From Burkholderia aenigmatica (lineage in GTDB: Bacteria > Pseudomonadota > Gammaproteobacteria > Burkholderiales > Burkholderiaceae): a stretch of 64,000 nucleotides of DNA. Position numbers and translations under genes: made by a program. A model generated the notes under the pieces. That model searched no databases. It was not told the origin of the DNA and saw nothing but the letters and a program-made list of their open reading frames with translations. Positions 43,542-52,732 of this stretch are shown here, in pieces (the stretch's first letter is position 1; each line of letters opens with the position of its first letter). The DNA lies in NCBI RefSeq assembly GCF_902499175.1, contig NZ_CABVQC010000012.1:1-64000 (forward strand), in the 5' to 3' direction.

Positions 43542-44741
43542 TCAAGCGGCCAGCGCCGCACCATACGCGCGCACGAGGCGCGCAACGCCTTCCCGGATCG
43601 CGTCGACGTCCGGTGCGGCAAATGACAGCCGCAGCGAGGACGCGTCGACGTTGTCCGCGAAGAATGCCTTGCCCGGCACGAACACGATCTTGTTCGCGAT
43701 CGCCTGTTGCAGCAGCACGTCCGACGACACCGCGCCGATCCGCGCCCACACGAACATCCCGCCTTCGGGACGATGGAATTCGATCGCATCGCCAAGGCCG
43801 TCGCGCAGTGCGTCGCACATCGCCTCGCATTTGCGCTGGTAGGCAGCCGTGATGCGCGGCAGATGGCGCTCGAGCGCGCCGTCGGCCAGATATTCGGCGG
43901 CGGCCGCCTGCGTCCACGGCGTGCTGCACAGATCGACCGTCTGCTTCGCGATCACGCAGCGCCGCGCGATCTCGGCCGGCGCGATCGTCCAGCCCACGCG
44001 CAGCCCCGGCGCGACGATCTTCGACAGGCTCGCGAAATGCACGAGCCAGTCGCGCGCGCCGTCCACTTCATCGGCGAGCGCCAGCATCGACGGCACGGCC
44101 TCGCCCGCGAAACGCAGGTCGCCGTACGGATCGTCCTCGACGATCAGGAAACGGTATTGCACCGCGAGACGCAGCAGCTTCAGCCGGCGCTCGCGCGTGA
44201 GCGTCGCACCCGTCGGGTTCGCGAAGGTCGGCACCGTGTAGAGCAGCTTCGGCTGCGCGATCGCGCCGGACGCAAGCTGCTCGCCGAGACGGTCGACGTC
44301 GAGACCGTCGCCGTCGACCGGAATCGTCACGATGCGCGCCTGCTGCAGACGCATCGCCTGCAGCGTCGCCGGATAGGCCGGCTGCTCGGTCAAAACCACG
44401 TCGCCGGGCGACACCATCACGCGCAGCAGCAGGTCGAGGCCCTGCTGCGAACCGGTCGTGACGAGCAGTTCGGCCGACGTGCACGCCACCCTGCGGCGCG
44501 CCATCAGCGCGATCAGCTGCTGCTTCAGGTCGGCGAGGCCGTCGGTCGGGCCATATTGCAGGCAGCGCACGGGCTGCGCGTACGCGCGCTCGGCGGCCGC
44601 GTTCAGGCCGTCGACGTCGAACAGGTCGCTGGCCGGATAGCCGCCCGCGAAGGAAATCATGCCCGGTTCGGACAGGTACTTGAACAGTTCGCGGATCGGC
44701 GAACCGGCGGGATTCTGGAATGAGGGAGTGAACGCGTACAT
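43542..44741 (-). CDS. PLP-dependent aminotransferase, 2-aminoadipate/MocR-catalytic type
   Basis: A 399-residue fold-I aminotransferase without an attached HTH. Blocks: MISFAGGYPASDLFD near residue 28, LQYGPTDGLADLKQQL, TTGSQQGLDLLLRVM, PTFANPTGATLT near 192, EDDPYGDLRF near 220, and the PLP lysine in FASLSKIVAPGLRVGW near 255. Relatives transaminate 2-aminoadipate, aromatic or branched amino acids. It is followed at once by the 63-residue protein gene. Its substrate is not determinable here. Confidence 0.87.
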   Translation of the reverse strand: MYAFTPSFQNPAGSPIRELFKYLSEPGMISFAGGYPASDLFDVDGLNAAAERAYAQPVRCLQYGPTDGLADLKQQLIALMARRRVACTSAELLVTTGSQQGLDLLLRVMVSPGDVVLTEQPAYPATLQAMRLQQARIVTIPVDGDGLDVDRLGEQLASGAIAQPKLLYTVPTFANPTGATLTRERRLKLLRLAVQYRFLIVEDDPYGDLRFAGEAVPSMLALADEVDGARDWLVHFASLSKIVAPGLRVGWTIAPAEIARRCVIAKQTVDLCSTPWTQAAAAEYLADGALERHLPRITAAYQRKCEAMCDALRDGLGDAIEFHRPEGGMFVWARIGAVSSDVLLQQAIANKIVFVPGKAFFADNVDASSLRLSFAAPDVDAIREGVARLVRAYGAALAA

Positions 44742-45053
44742 GTCGTCGTGAGCTGGATGGCGCGGACGGCCGGGATAGCCGCCCGATGCCGGCCACCGCG
44801 GCGCTGCTGGCGCCACGGCGGTGAAATCGAGCCACGATTGTCGATAGTCATTAAGGCCGCGGCAAACGATATCTATGCACTAGGTCTTGCGGTTTGGTCA
44901 TCAAATGGGGCTTGGGCGGGGGATGCGAAACGCGCTGGTTCCCGGCGTCTCGACACCGGATTCCGGGCACGCGTTGCCGGCAGAAAGCCAATCCGTCCGA
45001 TTGTTTCGCGAAGCGTTCGCCCCGCCCGCCCCGCTTGCCGGGATCGCGCCAAA
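44742..45053. other. Intergenic region, nothing recognised
   Basis: These 312 bases lie between the aminotransferase start and the end of the first exopolysaccharide-locus gene. A TCATTAAGG...GATATCTATG stretch near 44848-44880 may include the leftward promoter of the aminotransferase gene. No coding frame is convincing. Confidence 0.45.
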
Positions 45054-46022
45054 TCAGTGCGCCGGCCCCGCAGGCGCGACCGGCGGCGGCCCGGGCTTCC
45101 ACGTCGAGAGCGCGCGCGTGAGGTCGTCCGACACATAGTGCGGACCATCGAACAGATAGACCGAATAGCCGCGATACGCCAGCAGTTGCTTGCTCAACTC
45201 GTCGGCGCTGGCCGAACGGAACCCGCCGCGCTCGGCGGGCCGGAACGCCTCGGCGATGACCCGCACGCGCCGTTTGCCCAGCTTTGCAACCAGCTCGTCG
45301 AGGTAGCTGCGTGCGACATACGGCTCGCGGGCATAGACGCCGCAACCATCCTGGAAGAACACGCCGACGTCCGCAGGCAGCCACGTTGCGAGCCAGTCCG
45401 CGAGTGCCTTTCCGCCGATATTGGTCTGGTCGTACACGCTCACCCAGAGCGGACGTGGCAGCCGTTGCAGGACCGCGGCGAGCTTGGGGGCATCCTGCCA
45501 GGTCGGATCGATTTCGACCGGGAAGTAGTAGCCGGTGACATGCAGCGGGACGGATGCGTGCGCCACTTCCAGGGACTGGTCGGCGAGCGTCGATAGATGG
45601 GTGCGCGCACGCTTTTCGTCCTGGTAGCCGGCCAGGCCCAGGATGACGTTTCGGGCCCACGGCTCACGACCGATACGTTCCCAGTCGGGAAGGTGCGCAG
45701 CAGGCGGGATGCGGGTGTTGGCGATGTACGCGGCATCGTCGACGACGGTCCATTGAATCAGCAGATCGCTGATGCCGAGCATCTGCCAGTTGCCGACCGG
45801 GTTCGTCGTCGAGTTGTCCACCTGCCAGACGATGCCGTCCGCGTGCACGTCGTGCGCGGTCCAGCTGCAGGCGGCCACGACGAGCGATGCGCCGATGGCC
45901 GCAAGCGTCGCCGCCCGGGGCGAACGCGGCGCGGCGGCGAGCAGGCCCGGTCGTGCTGCGAGCCGAAACCGGCCCATGCACAGACGAATCCTGCGCAAGA
46001 CCGGGATCGCGTACGTGGTCAT
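45054..46022 (-). CDS. Exported DUF4434-like TIM-barrel protein of the exopolysaccharide locus
   Basis: A 322-residue protein. A basic N-terminal segment is followed by a hydrophobic stretch ending in ASLVVAACS near residue 52, which could be a lipoprotein or signal-peptidase site. The mature part (QWTVVDDAAYI, ILGLAGYQDE, GYYFPVEIDPTWQD, FFQDGCGVYA, VRVIAEAFRP) looks like a glycoside-hydrolase-type barrel of the DUF4434 sort. The start at 46022 has GGGGAG. It lies 108 bases downstream of the DUF2334 gene. A polysaccharide-cutting role is inferred from context. Confidence 0.65.
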   Translation of the reverse strand: MTTYAIPVLRRIRLCMGRFRLAARPGLLAAAPRSPRAATLAAIGASLVVAACSWTAHDVHADGIVWQVDNSTTNPVGNWQMLGISDLLIQWTVVDDAAYIANTRIPPAAHLPDWERIGREPWARNVILGLAGYQDEKRARTHLSTLADQSLEVAHASVPLHVTGYYFPVEIDPTWQDAPKLAAVLQRLPRPLWVSVYDQTNIGGKALADWLATWLPADVGVFFQDGCGVYAREPYVARSYLDELVAKLGKRRVRVIAEAFRPAERGGFRSASADELSKQLLAYRGYSVYLFDGPHYVSDDLTRALSTWKPGPPPVAPAGPAH

Positions 46023-46129
46023 CGCTGGCTCCCCGGGAAGCATGCCTGCGCGTCATCGTAGCCGATCAAACGCAAACGTGCGACCCGCGTTGTTGATGCG
46101 GGTCGCACGGGGTTGCCGCTACGGCGCCC

Positions 46130-47773
46130 TCACTTGGCCGTCGTGCCGTCCACCCACTTGTAGCCGAGATTCGTGATGCCGGTGACCAGACTCTGGAAGT
46201 CCCGATACGCCGGCAATCCGAGATCGGGTTCAAGCCAGTACGGATGGAAGAAGAACGATGCGAAACCGTCCCGCACCGCCAGACCATACTGGGCATTGGT
46301 CACGATTTGCTGCCACGTGTACGTGATGCACGAGAACGGGTCGATATTGCAGATGTTGTACTGCACGCTGCCCAGGTTCTCCGGAATGATCCGTTGCCCG
46401 TAGTAATCGGTGTTGATGATGTACGGGAAAAACTGCCCGGCGGAAAAGTCCTGGTTGGCCGCCCCCGTTCCGATTTGCGGATTGGTCGACGTGTAGTACA
46501 CGGCCCGCTGGAACGTGGTCGGGAACGTGAGGGCGGTCGCCGACGATGCCGCGGGCGACATCTGGTACTGCGGCGCAGCCCAGCCGACGACCTTGTAGCC
46601 GTTGGTCGTGAACTCGAGCAGACCATCGGTCATCCTGCCTTCCGCCCATTGCACGGAGTCCTCATCGACCGGTCGGTTCTGCACGGCGAACCAGAACTCG
46701 TAATCGCTGCCGCTCACGGCGTTCTGCAGATTCGGCGTCGAATCGTACTGGTGCGTATATCCGTGCATCACGATCGAGCCGCCACGCGCGAGTGCATAGT
46801 TCAGCGCGCTCTTGAGGCCGGTTGCCTGCGCCAGATGGATCGTCTCCGGCACGCCGCCGTTGTAATAACCGTTCGGGTCCGTATACAACGGGATGGTGGC
46901 CATCGTGAACGGAATCCGCTTCGAGTACAGGTAATTCGACAGCTGCTGCATCGAGCTCGTCGTCGTGTACGCGTCGAGATCCTCCAGGCGGACGAGCGCA
47001 CGATGATTCACCGGTGCATTGGTCTTCAGAATGTCGTGCAGGATGTCGCAAATCACCAGGTAGCGATCCGTCGGGCCGATGTAGGAAAACGGCATGTCCG
47101 CGAAGTACCAGAGATTGCCCGAGCGCATGACGTAGGGCGTGGTTGCACCGCTCTGGCTGTTCTTGATGGTGACGAGCGCCTGCGCCTTGGTGGCATCGAC
47201 GATCTGGGTCAGGCCGACGTCCGGATCCGCACTGATGACGCCGGTCGAAGCGTCATAGGCGTAGTACTTGACCATCGACAGGTTCTTGTACGTGACCGTG
47301 TCGTAGAAGCCGGGATTCGGATTGCTCGCCGACGGCGTCGCGTTCATCCCGGCAAGGCCCTGGAAGCTGAACCCGTAGGTCTGGTTGAACGTGTAGGCCG
47401 TGTTCCATGCCAGTTCCCACAGGTTGTACTTGAACCAGACCACCGTCTTCTGGGCGGTCATCACGTCGCTCAGGAACGCCGTCGGAATCGGGTTGTTGTA
47501 GTAGTCGCCGATATAGAACGTCGCGTCGTGGCTTCCGATCATGCCGGACGTGTAGTTCTGGATCGGCACCAGGTCGACCGTCGTATTGAAGTGACCCAGC
47601 AGGTTCCTCAGCATGATGCTGTACATCAGGCCCAGCTTCGAATACGGATCGTTGGCCGGATTGTCGTACAGCACGAGCGTATGGGCGGTGGTGGCCTGCG
47701 CATGCGCGGTGCCCGGCAATGTCATTTGCGCGAGTCCGGCAAGCAGGGCGATGACGAGCAAGATCTTTTTCAT
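46130..47773 (-). CDS. Secreted DUF2334 (polysaccharide-deacetylase-like) protein
   Basis: A 547-residue protein with a signal peptide ending near TAHAQA (about residue 26). The central region holds the NodB-related features of DUF2334: an acidic RLEDLDAYTT block near residue 262, HGYTHQYD near 340 as a likely metal site, and a late FFFHPYW block near 517. The N-terminal 200 residues resemble a glutamine-amidotransferase-like YdaL domain. It may deacetylate the exported glycan in the periplasm. GGGAGAAA precedes the ATG at 47773, and the small secreted protein gene lies 12 bases upstream. Confidence 0.78.
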   Translation of the reverse strand: MKKILLVIALLAGLAQMTLPGTAHAQATTAHTLVLYDNPANDPYSKLGLMYSIMLRNLLGHFNTTVDLVPIQNYTSGMIGSHDATFYIGDYYNNPIPTAFLSDVMTAQKTVVWFKYNLWELAWNTAYTFNQTYGFSFQGLAGMNATPSASNPNPGFYDTVTYKNLSMVKYYAYDASTGVISADPDVGLTQIVDATKAQALVTIKNSQSGATTPYVMRSGNLWYFADMPFSYIGPTDRYLVICDILHDILKTNAPVNHRALVRLEDLDAYTTTSSMQQLSNYLYSKRIPFTMATIPLYTDPNGYYNGGVPETIHLAQATGLKSALNYALARGGSIVMHGYTHQYDSTPNLQNAVSGSDYEFWFAVQNRPVDEDSVQWAEGRMTDGLLEFTTNGYKVVGWAAPQYQMSPAASSATALTFPTTFQRAVYYTSTNPQIGTGAANQDFSAGQFFPYIINTDYYGQRIIPENLGSVQYNICNIDPFSCITYTWQQIVTNAQYGLAVRDGFASFFFHPYWLEPDLGLPAYRDFQSLVTGITNLGYKWVDGTTAK

Positions 47774-47785
47774 GGCCGTTTCTCC

Positions 47786-48085
47786 CTAGTCACGTTCCAC
47801 ATTGCCATTGGATTTCTTGACGGAATTCTTGCTGAACTTCGGGCGGCCCGTTTCCTTGTATGCCTTGTCCCAATCCTCGTCGGACATCCCTGCTTTCACT
47901 TTGACCTGAGCCGAGCCGGTCGGCAGCGGAGGCGGTTTCACCGTCTTCTGGACAGAAGAATTGCCGTTCTGCTGCGCACTCGCATCCTGAACGCCGACGG
48001 CGAAGACAAGCGTGGCGATCAATGCGACGAGCGATCCGGCGGTGTTCAACCCGTTTCGAAAAGATTGCTTGCGATGCGAAGGCAT
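47786..48085 (-). CDS. Small secreted basic protein, unknown function
   Basis: A 99-residue protein with an N-terminal signal sequence (LVALIATLVFAVGVQDASAQ) and a mature part rich in Lys, Ser and Pro (KTVKPPPLPTGSAQVKVKAG, then KFSKNSVKKSNGNVERD). The start at 48085 is preferred because AAAGGA is well spaced from it; an ATG at 48094 is too close to that site. It may be a periplasmic linker or glycan-binding accessory of the locus. No family is recognised. Confidence 0.6.
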   Translation of the reverse strand: MPSHRKQSFRNGLNTAGSLVALIATLVFAVGVQDASAQQNGNSSVQKTVKPPPLPTGSAQVKVKAGMSDEDWDKAYKETGRPKFSKNSVKKSNGNVERD

Positions 48086-49033
48086 GATTTTCATCCTTTG
48101 ATATGCAAAATAAGTTCATCTCGTTAACGAAACGAGCACGGCGAAGCGCCATCCGGATTCGGGGCGTTATGTCGTGAATTTCTGCTGCGAGATTGAAACC
48201 AGACGAATAAATCCGGCAGGAGATGGTTTGACTTTCAAGCTAGAACCGTACCATCCGTCGCAAATGGGCATAGCGCCAAGGTGCCGAAATTGACGCATCA
48301 ATTCAGCTCAAAAATTGCCTCGATAAACGTTTCAGGCGTGCAACGCGGCGGTGTCACGAATTTAATCGGACAAACGCGCCAAGCCTGTTCGTACGATTCA
48401 GGGAAAACCAGTTGATCACCGCGCTTCGCAAAGATGCAACGCGGTCATTGCGCGGACGACATGCATGCGCAATGACGACCGAGGCGCCTGATTTCCGGTT
48501 CGACGCCGATCCATCCGGCCGGTCGCGGCTGGAATCGCGCGACGACTTCCCGAGGGTGGCCGCCGGCGCCCGGCAGAGGGTCTGAAAACGATGTGTCATC
48601 CGGTCGATCTACCGCGTGTTTCAGCACTGAAACATTTGGCTCGGATTCGATGGGCCGATCCTGTGCGACGCCCCGTGACGCCCTCAGGCTCAAGGGTCAC
48701 GCAGCGATGGCGCACGACTTGCTTCATGAGCAGTGGGTTGCGAAGTCGGTGCGCGGGGAGCACTGCGCGTGCGCCGGGTGGGGCGTGGCGGCAAGCGTGT
48801 TGAAGCACGCTGGGACGGAAGCAGGCAAGCAGGGACCGGGTTGTCGAAAAGTCATCCACTGAACACGCTGCATCGAGGAAGGTCGCGCCCGGCGCAGCGC
48901 CTTTTCGAGCGGCAGGCATTCGCGTGGCACACACCACGGAGTGGACGTGACGGGGGCGACGAAGACGAGGAACGTTTCGTCTTGCGTCGGTACGAGGGGA
49001 AATAATTCAATACAAGATAACAGCGCGGAAAAA
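48086..49033. other. Long divergent intergenic region of the exopolysaccharide locus
   Basis: About 950 bases without a credible gene. The left third is AT-rich for this genome (48,150-48,360). The part from 48,400 to 49,000 has normal GC but its open frames are short, lack ribosome sites and show no protein-like bias. An AT-rich TAATTCAATACAAGATAAC stretch just before 49,030 probably holds the glycosyltransferase promoter. Such a long region suggests several regulator sites, but none was recognised. Confidence 0.45.
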
Positions 49034-51001
49034 ATGATGGATAACATGATTTGGAGTGCGTATTTATATGCACTGAACCTTGTCACCATTGTGACCGCAA
49101 TCGTCATCCTGGTCAGCACACTGGATGACCTCACGCTGGATGCCTGTTACTGGTCATTTGAAATCGGTCGAATCCTGCGCCGCGAAAAATCGCAAACGAT
49201 CGATATCGGCATGCTGCGCGCGCTGGAAGAACGGCATCTGGCGCTGATGGTGCCGGCCTGGAAAGAATATGACGTGATCGCCAAGATGATCGAAAACACG
49301 TTGGCGACCCTCGAATACGAGCGCTACGTGATATTCGTCGGCACCTATCATAACGATGCCGAAACCACCGCCGAGGTCGAACGAATGGTCCGCCGGTATC
49401 CGGGCAGGGTCACGCGCGCGACGGTCATGAACGACGGGCCGACCTGCAAGGCGGACTGCCTGAACTGGATCGTCGAAGCCATCCTGCGCTACGAAGCGGT
49501 TCATCACATCCAGTTCGCGGGCGTCGTGATGCACGACTGCGAGGATGTCATTCATCCGGTCGAACTCAAGTACCTCAACCACGCGGTAGCGGAGAGCGAC
49601 CTGGTCCAGCTTCCCGTGCTGTCCTTGCCGCGCAAGTGGAACGAGTTCGTCGCCGGCTGCTACCTCGACGACTTCAGCGAAACGCACCAGAAGGACGTGC
49701 CGGTGCGGGCCCGCCTGACCGGCATCGTCCCGGGCGCGGGCGTGGCGTCGTGCTACAGCAGGCGCTCGATCGAAGCGGCGATGAAGGAACGCAACGGCTG
49801 CCCGTTCAACACCAGTTCGCTGACCGAGGACTACGACTTCAGCTTTCGGCTGAGGGACCTCGGCATGAAGGAAACCTTCGCCCGCTTTCCGCTTTCGGAT
49901 ATCGCGCGCGACTCCGGGGCCAAGCGTGCCAGTGGTAGCAGCAGCGTCGTCAATCGAAACCTGCTGGCCACACGCGAGTATTTTCCCAAGACATTTCGCA
50001 CCGCCTACCGTCAGCGCGCCCGCTGGATTCTCGGCATCGCCTTTCAGGGCTGGGAGCAACTCGGCTGGAAAGGCAACCTGCTCACCCGCTACATGTTCTT
50101 CCACGATCGCAAAGGCATCGTGACGTCACTGTTTTCGGTGATTGCCTATGGCGTGCTGCTCAACTTCCTGTTGCTGGCCGCCCTTCAGAAAGCCGGCCAT
50201 GCCATCCCTGTCGGCGCCACCGCCCTCGCGGCGAGCCCGTGGGTCGCGCCGCTGCTGTGGGTGAACACCGCCATGCTGTTTGCGCGTGCGGGGCAACGCT
50301 ACCACTTCGTCAGCAAGCTGAACGGCCCGGTCCAGGGGCTGCTGTCGATTCCGCGGATGTTCGTCAACAACCTGATCAATTTCTACGCGGTCTGCCGCGC
50401 GTGGCGCATCTATCTCGGCCATCTCGCGAGCGGCAAGCCCATCGCGTGGGACAAGACCAGTCATACCTACCTGTCGAACAAGGAACTCGGCAAAGTGCGC
50501 CTCAAGATCGGCGAGATCCTCGTCGGTTGGGGGGTGGTCACGCTGGAGCAATTGCAGGCGAGCCTGGAGAAACAGCTGACCTGCGGCAAGCGGCTGGGTG
50601 AGTTGTTGATCGAAGGTAGCGCGCTCTCGACCGAATCTCTGGCGGATGCAATCGCCGAGCAAGCCGAACTGCCTCGGGTGTGCCTGGGTAACGTCGCGGT
50701 GGGCCACTTCGCGGATTCGCTGGCATTCGAGCTGCAGTACGCGTATCGCGCCGTCCCGTTTTCAACGGCGGACGACGGCACGTTGAACATCGCGGTCGGA
50801 CGGCCGCTCACGCCGGACGAACAGGATGTCGTGCGGCGCGGCGCCCGGGCGAAGGTGGCCTATTTCATTGCCTGCGATCTGGAGATTACCGCCGAACTCG
50901 CCCGGCACTCGCGCTTCGTCGAACTCGTACGCGCACGCGACGGCGATCCGTCGGCGCAGCAGGACGCTCCCGCGAAAAAACCGTCGGGAGAACAGGCATG
51001 A
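49034..51001 (+). CDS. NfrB-like inner-membrane glycosyltransferase with c-di-GMP-binding MshEN tail
   Basis: A 655-residue family 2 glycosyltransferase. An N-terminal membrane helix is followed by the catalytic domain: HDCEDVIHP near 178 (metal-binding acids), TEDYDFSFRL near 265 (catalytic Asp), and QRARW near 328. Membrane helices follow at about 350-450. From about 485 on there are two MshEN repeats (IGEILVGWGVVTLEQLQASL and RLGELLIEGSALSTESLADA), the pattern that binds cyclic di-GMP. Whole-length organisation equals NfrB of the phage N4 receptor system, which polymerises an amino-sugar glycan. The start is ATG 49034, with GGAAAA upstream; the longer frame is not used. It is coupled to the NfrA-like gene by ATGA. 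Confidence 0.88.
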   Translation: MMDNMIWSAYLYALNLVTIVTAIVILVSTLDDLTLDACYWSFEIGRILRREKSQTIDIGMLRALEERHLALMVPAWKEYDVIAKMIENTLATLEYERYVIFVGTYHNDAETTAEVERMVRRYPGRVTRATVMNDGPTCKADCLNWIVEAILRYEAVHHIQFAGVVMHDCEDVIHPVELKYLNHAVAESDLVQLPVLSLPRKWNEFVAGCYLDDFSETHQKDVPVRARLTGIVPGAGVASCYSRRSIEAAMKERNGCPFNTSSLTEDYDFSFRLRDLGMKETFARFPLSDIARDSGAKRASGSSSVVNRNLLATREYFPKTFRTAYRQRARWILGIAFQGWEQLGWKGNLLTRYMFFHDRKGIVTSLFSVIAYGVLLNFLLLAALQKAGHAIPVGATALAASPWVAPLLWVNTAMLFARAGQRYHFVSKLNGPVQGLLSIPRMFVNNLINFYAVCRAWRIYLGHLASGKPIAWDKTSHTYLSNKELGKVRLKIGEILVGWGVVTLEQLQASLEKQLTCGKRLGELLIEGSALSTESLADAIAEQAELPRVCLGNVAVGHFADSLAFELQYAYRAVPFSTADDGTLNIAVGRPLTPDEQDVVRRGARAKVAYFIACDLEITAELARHSRFVELVRARDGDPSAQQDAPAKKPSGEQA

Positions 51002-52692
51002 AGCATTCGAGATTCCCGCTCGCGGCCAGCCTCAAGCGCTGCGCACGGTTGAGCGCACTGGCGATCGCCGTGTCGCTGGCCTGGCAGGCGCCGGCATCCG
51101 CCGCCCAGCACTTGACGCCCAAAGCCTACCGGCTCGCCGACAGCGCCTACAAGGCGATCAATGCCGGCGACCTGCCCCTCGCGGAAGTGTATGCGTCGCG
51201 TGCCATCAAGATTCAACCTGGAAGCGAACAGCTCGGGCTGCTGCTCGTCGATGTCTACAGACGGGAAGGAAAAGTCGACCAAGCGGACGCGATGACCGAA
51301 TCGCTGATCGTTCGTTTTCCGAAGAGTGCAGCGGTACGCGCACAGCATGGCTACCTGGCGCAGCGGCAGATGCGCTACGACGTTGCCTGCAGCGATTTCG
51401 CCGCCGCCGTCGCGACCGGGAAATGGAGCAAGGAGCAGCAGCGCAACCTGCGCCTCGCCTGGGCGGACAGCGCGCTCGCGGCGAAGCGTCCGCATGAAGC
51501 CGGCATTGCACTGACGCCGCTGGCCGATGAGAAATCGGCCGTGGTGCAGTTGCGTATCGCACAGATGAGCCTGCAGGCAGGCGACCGCGACACCGCGATC
51601 CGCATGGCGGACCTGGCAACCAGCGATGCGACGTCCGATGGCGAGCGCAACATGGCCGCGTCGATCGCGGCGCAGGCGCGGCAAGACGATCAGGCCGCTC
51701 AGGCGCCAGTGGACAATACCGCGCAACAGAAGCTGCAGGACGCCTACGACCTGCTGCGCGACCACAAGGACCGCGAGGCGCTCGATGCATTCCAGGAAGG
51801 ATTTTCCGGCGGCGCCGGCAACGCAATGAACTACGCGGACGCGGGCTACGCCGCCAAGCGGATCGGGCTGAACCAGGAGTCCATCGACCTGTTCGAGCAC
51901 AGCCTCGACGCCGACGAAAACGAACACACGTTCGACGCGCAGCACAAGTTCGGCTATCGGCGGGAAGTCGAGCAGCTTCAGCGCACCTGGGGGTTCGTGC
52001 TGAGCGCGCCGTACCAGTCGGCCGCGTTCGGCCCGCAAGGCACCATCAGCGTGTTGCAGCCGGGTATCGAAGTGTATTGGCAGCCGCCGAAGATCGGCTA
52101 TCAGAACGGCCGCATCTTCCAGTTCTTCGTGCGCGGATACGGCACGGCCTACGACGGGACAGGCAACGTGACCGGCATGCCGACCGTGCAGGGTTCGGTG
52201 GGCGCACGCTACAAGCCGCTGCCCGACCAGAACGTCGTGCTGACCGCCGAGCGGCTGTTCCACGTCGGCGCCCTGTCGACGACCGACTGGTTGATGCGTC
52301 TGGGTTATTCGTCGGAAGCCGGGACCGACCTGAGGGTGACCGAACCGAGCTGGCGCAGCTGGCAGGCGTATGTCGAGGGCGCGTACTTCATCAGCGCGGG
52401 TCGGTACATCATTTATTCGGAGTTGCGTTACGGGCACACCTGGCGCTTGCCGATGATCAGCGATCGGCTGACCATCTACCCGCACGCCGCGGTGGCCGGC
52501 GATCACGACAATCGACAGCCGGACAAGACGGCGATCGGCGCCGGGCCGGGCATCCAGTTGCGGTACTGGTTTCGCGAAGGCCGGTATAGCGCGCCGGCAA
52601 GCTACCTGGATGTCACGGTGCAATACCGGTTCGGGTTGACGTCAGCGGCACGCGCACGTGGTCTCGTGGTACGCGCGACATTGTGGTTCTAG
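50998..52692 (+). CDS. NfrA-like outer-membrane export protein with TPR domain
   Basis: A 564-residue exported protein. The signal peptide ends near ASAAQH (about residue 36). Residues 40-310 are tetratricopeptide-like helices (AYKAINAGDLPLAEVYASRA, QEGFSGGAGNAMNYADAGYAA and others). The last 230 residues alternate aromatic beta strands and end in ATLWF, an outer-membrane barrel signature. NfrA of E. coli has this layout and passes the glycan through the outer membrane. It is shorter than E. coli NfrA (about 990 residues), mainly in the TPR part. Confidence 0.83.
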   Translation: MKHSRFPLAASLKRCARLSALAIAVSLAWQAPASAAQHLTPKAYRLADSAYKAINAGDLPLAEVYASRAIKIQPGSEQLGLLLVDVYRREGKVDQADAMTESLIVRFPKSAAVRAQHGYLAQRQMRYDVACSDFAAAVATGKWSKEQQRNLRLAWADSALAAKRPHEAGIALTPLADEKSAVVQLRIAQMSLQAGDRDTAIRMADLATSDATSDGERNMAASIAAQARQDDQAAQAPVDNTAQQKLQDAYDLLRDHKDREALDAFQEGFSGGAGNAMNYADAGYAAKRIGLNQESIDLFEHSLDADENEHTFDAQHKFGYRREVEQLQRTWGFVLSAPYQSAAFGPQGTISVLQPGIEVYWQPPKIGYQNGRIFQFFVRGYGTAYDGTGNVTGMPTVQGSVGARYKPLPDQNVVLTAERLFHVGALSTTDWLMRLGYSSEAGTDLRVTEPSWRSWQAYVEGAYFISAGRYIIYSELRYGHTWRLPMISDRLTIYPHAAVAGDHDNRQPDKTAIGAGPGIQLRYWFREGRYSAPASYLDVTVQYRFGLTSAARARGLVVRATLWF

Positions 52693-52732
52693 CCATCGAC
52701 GCTGACGCTTGATCTTGAACGGCGCTTTTCGC

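Noticed and set aside
48591..48862. Overlapping short open frames in the long divergent region of the exopolysaccharide locus
   Set aside because: There are several frames on both strands over the same bases, none with a ribosome site or credible protein features.
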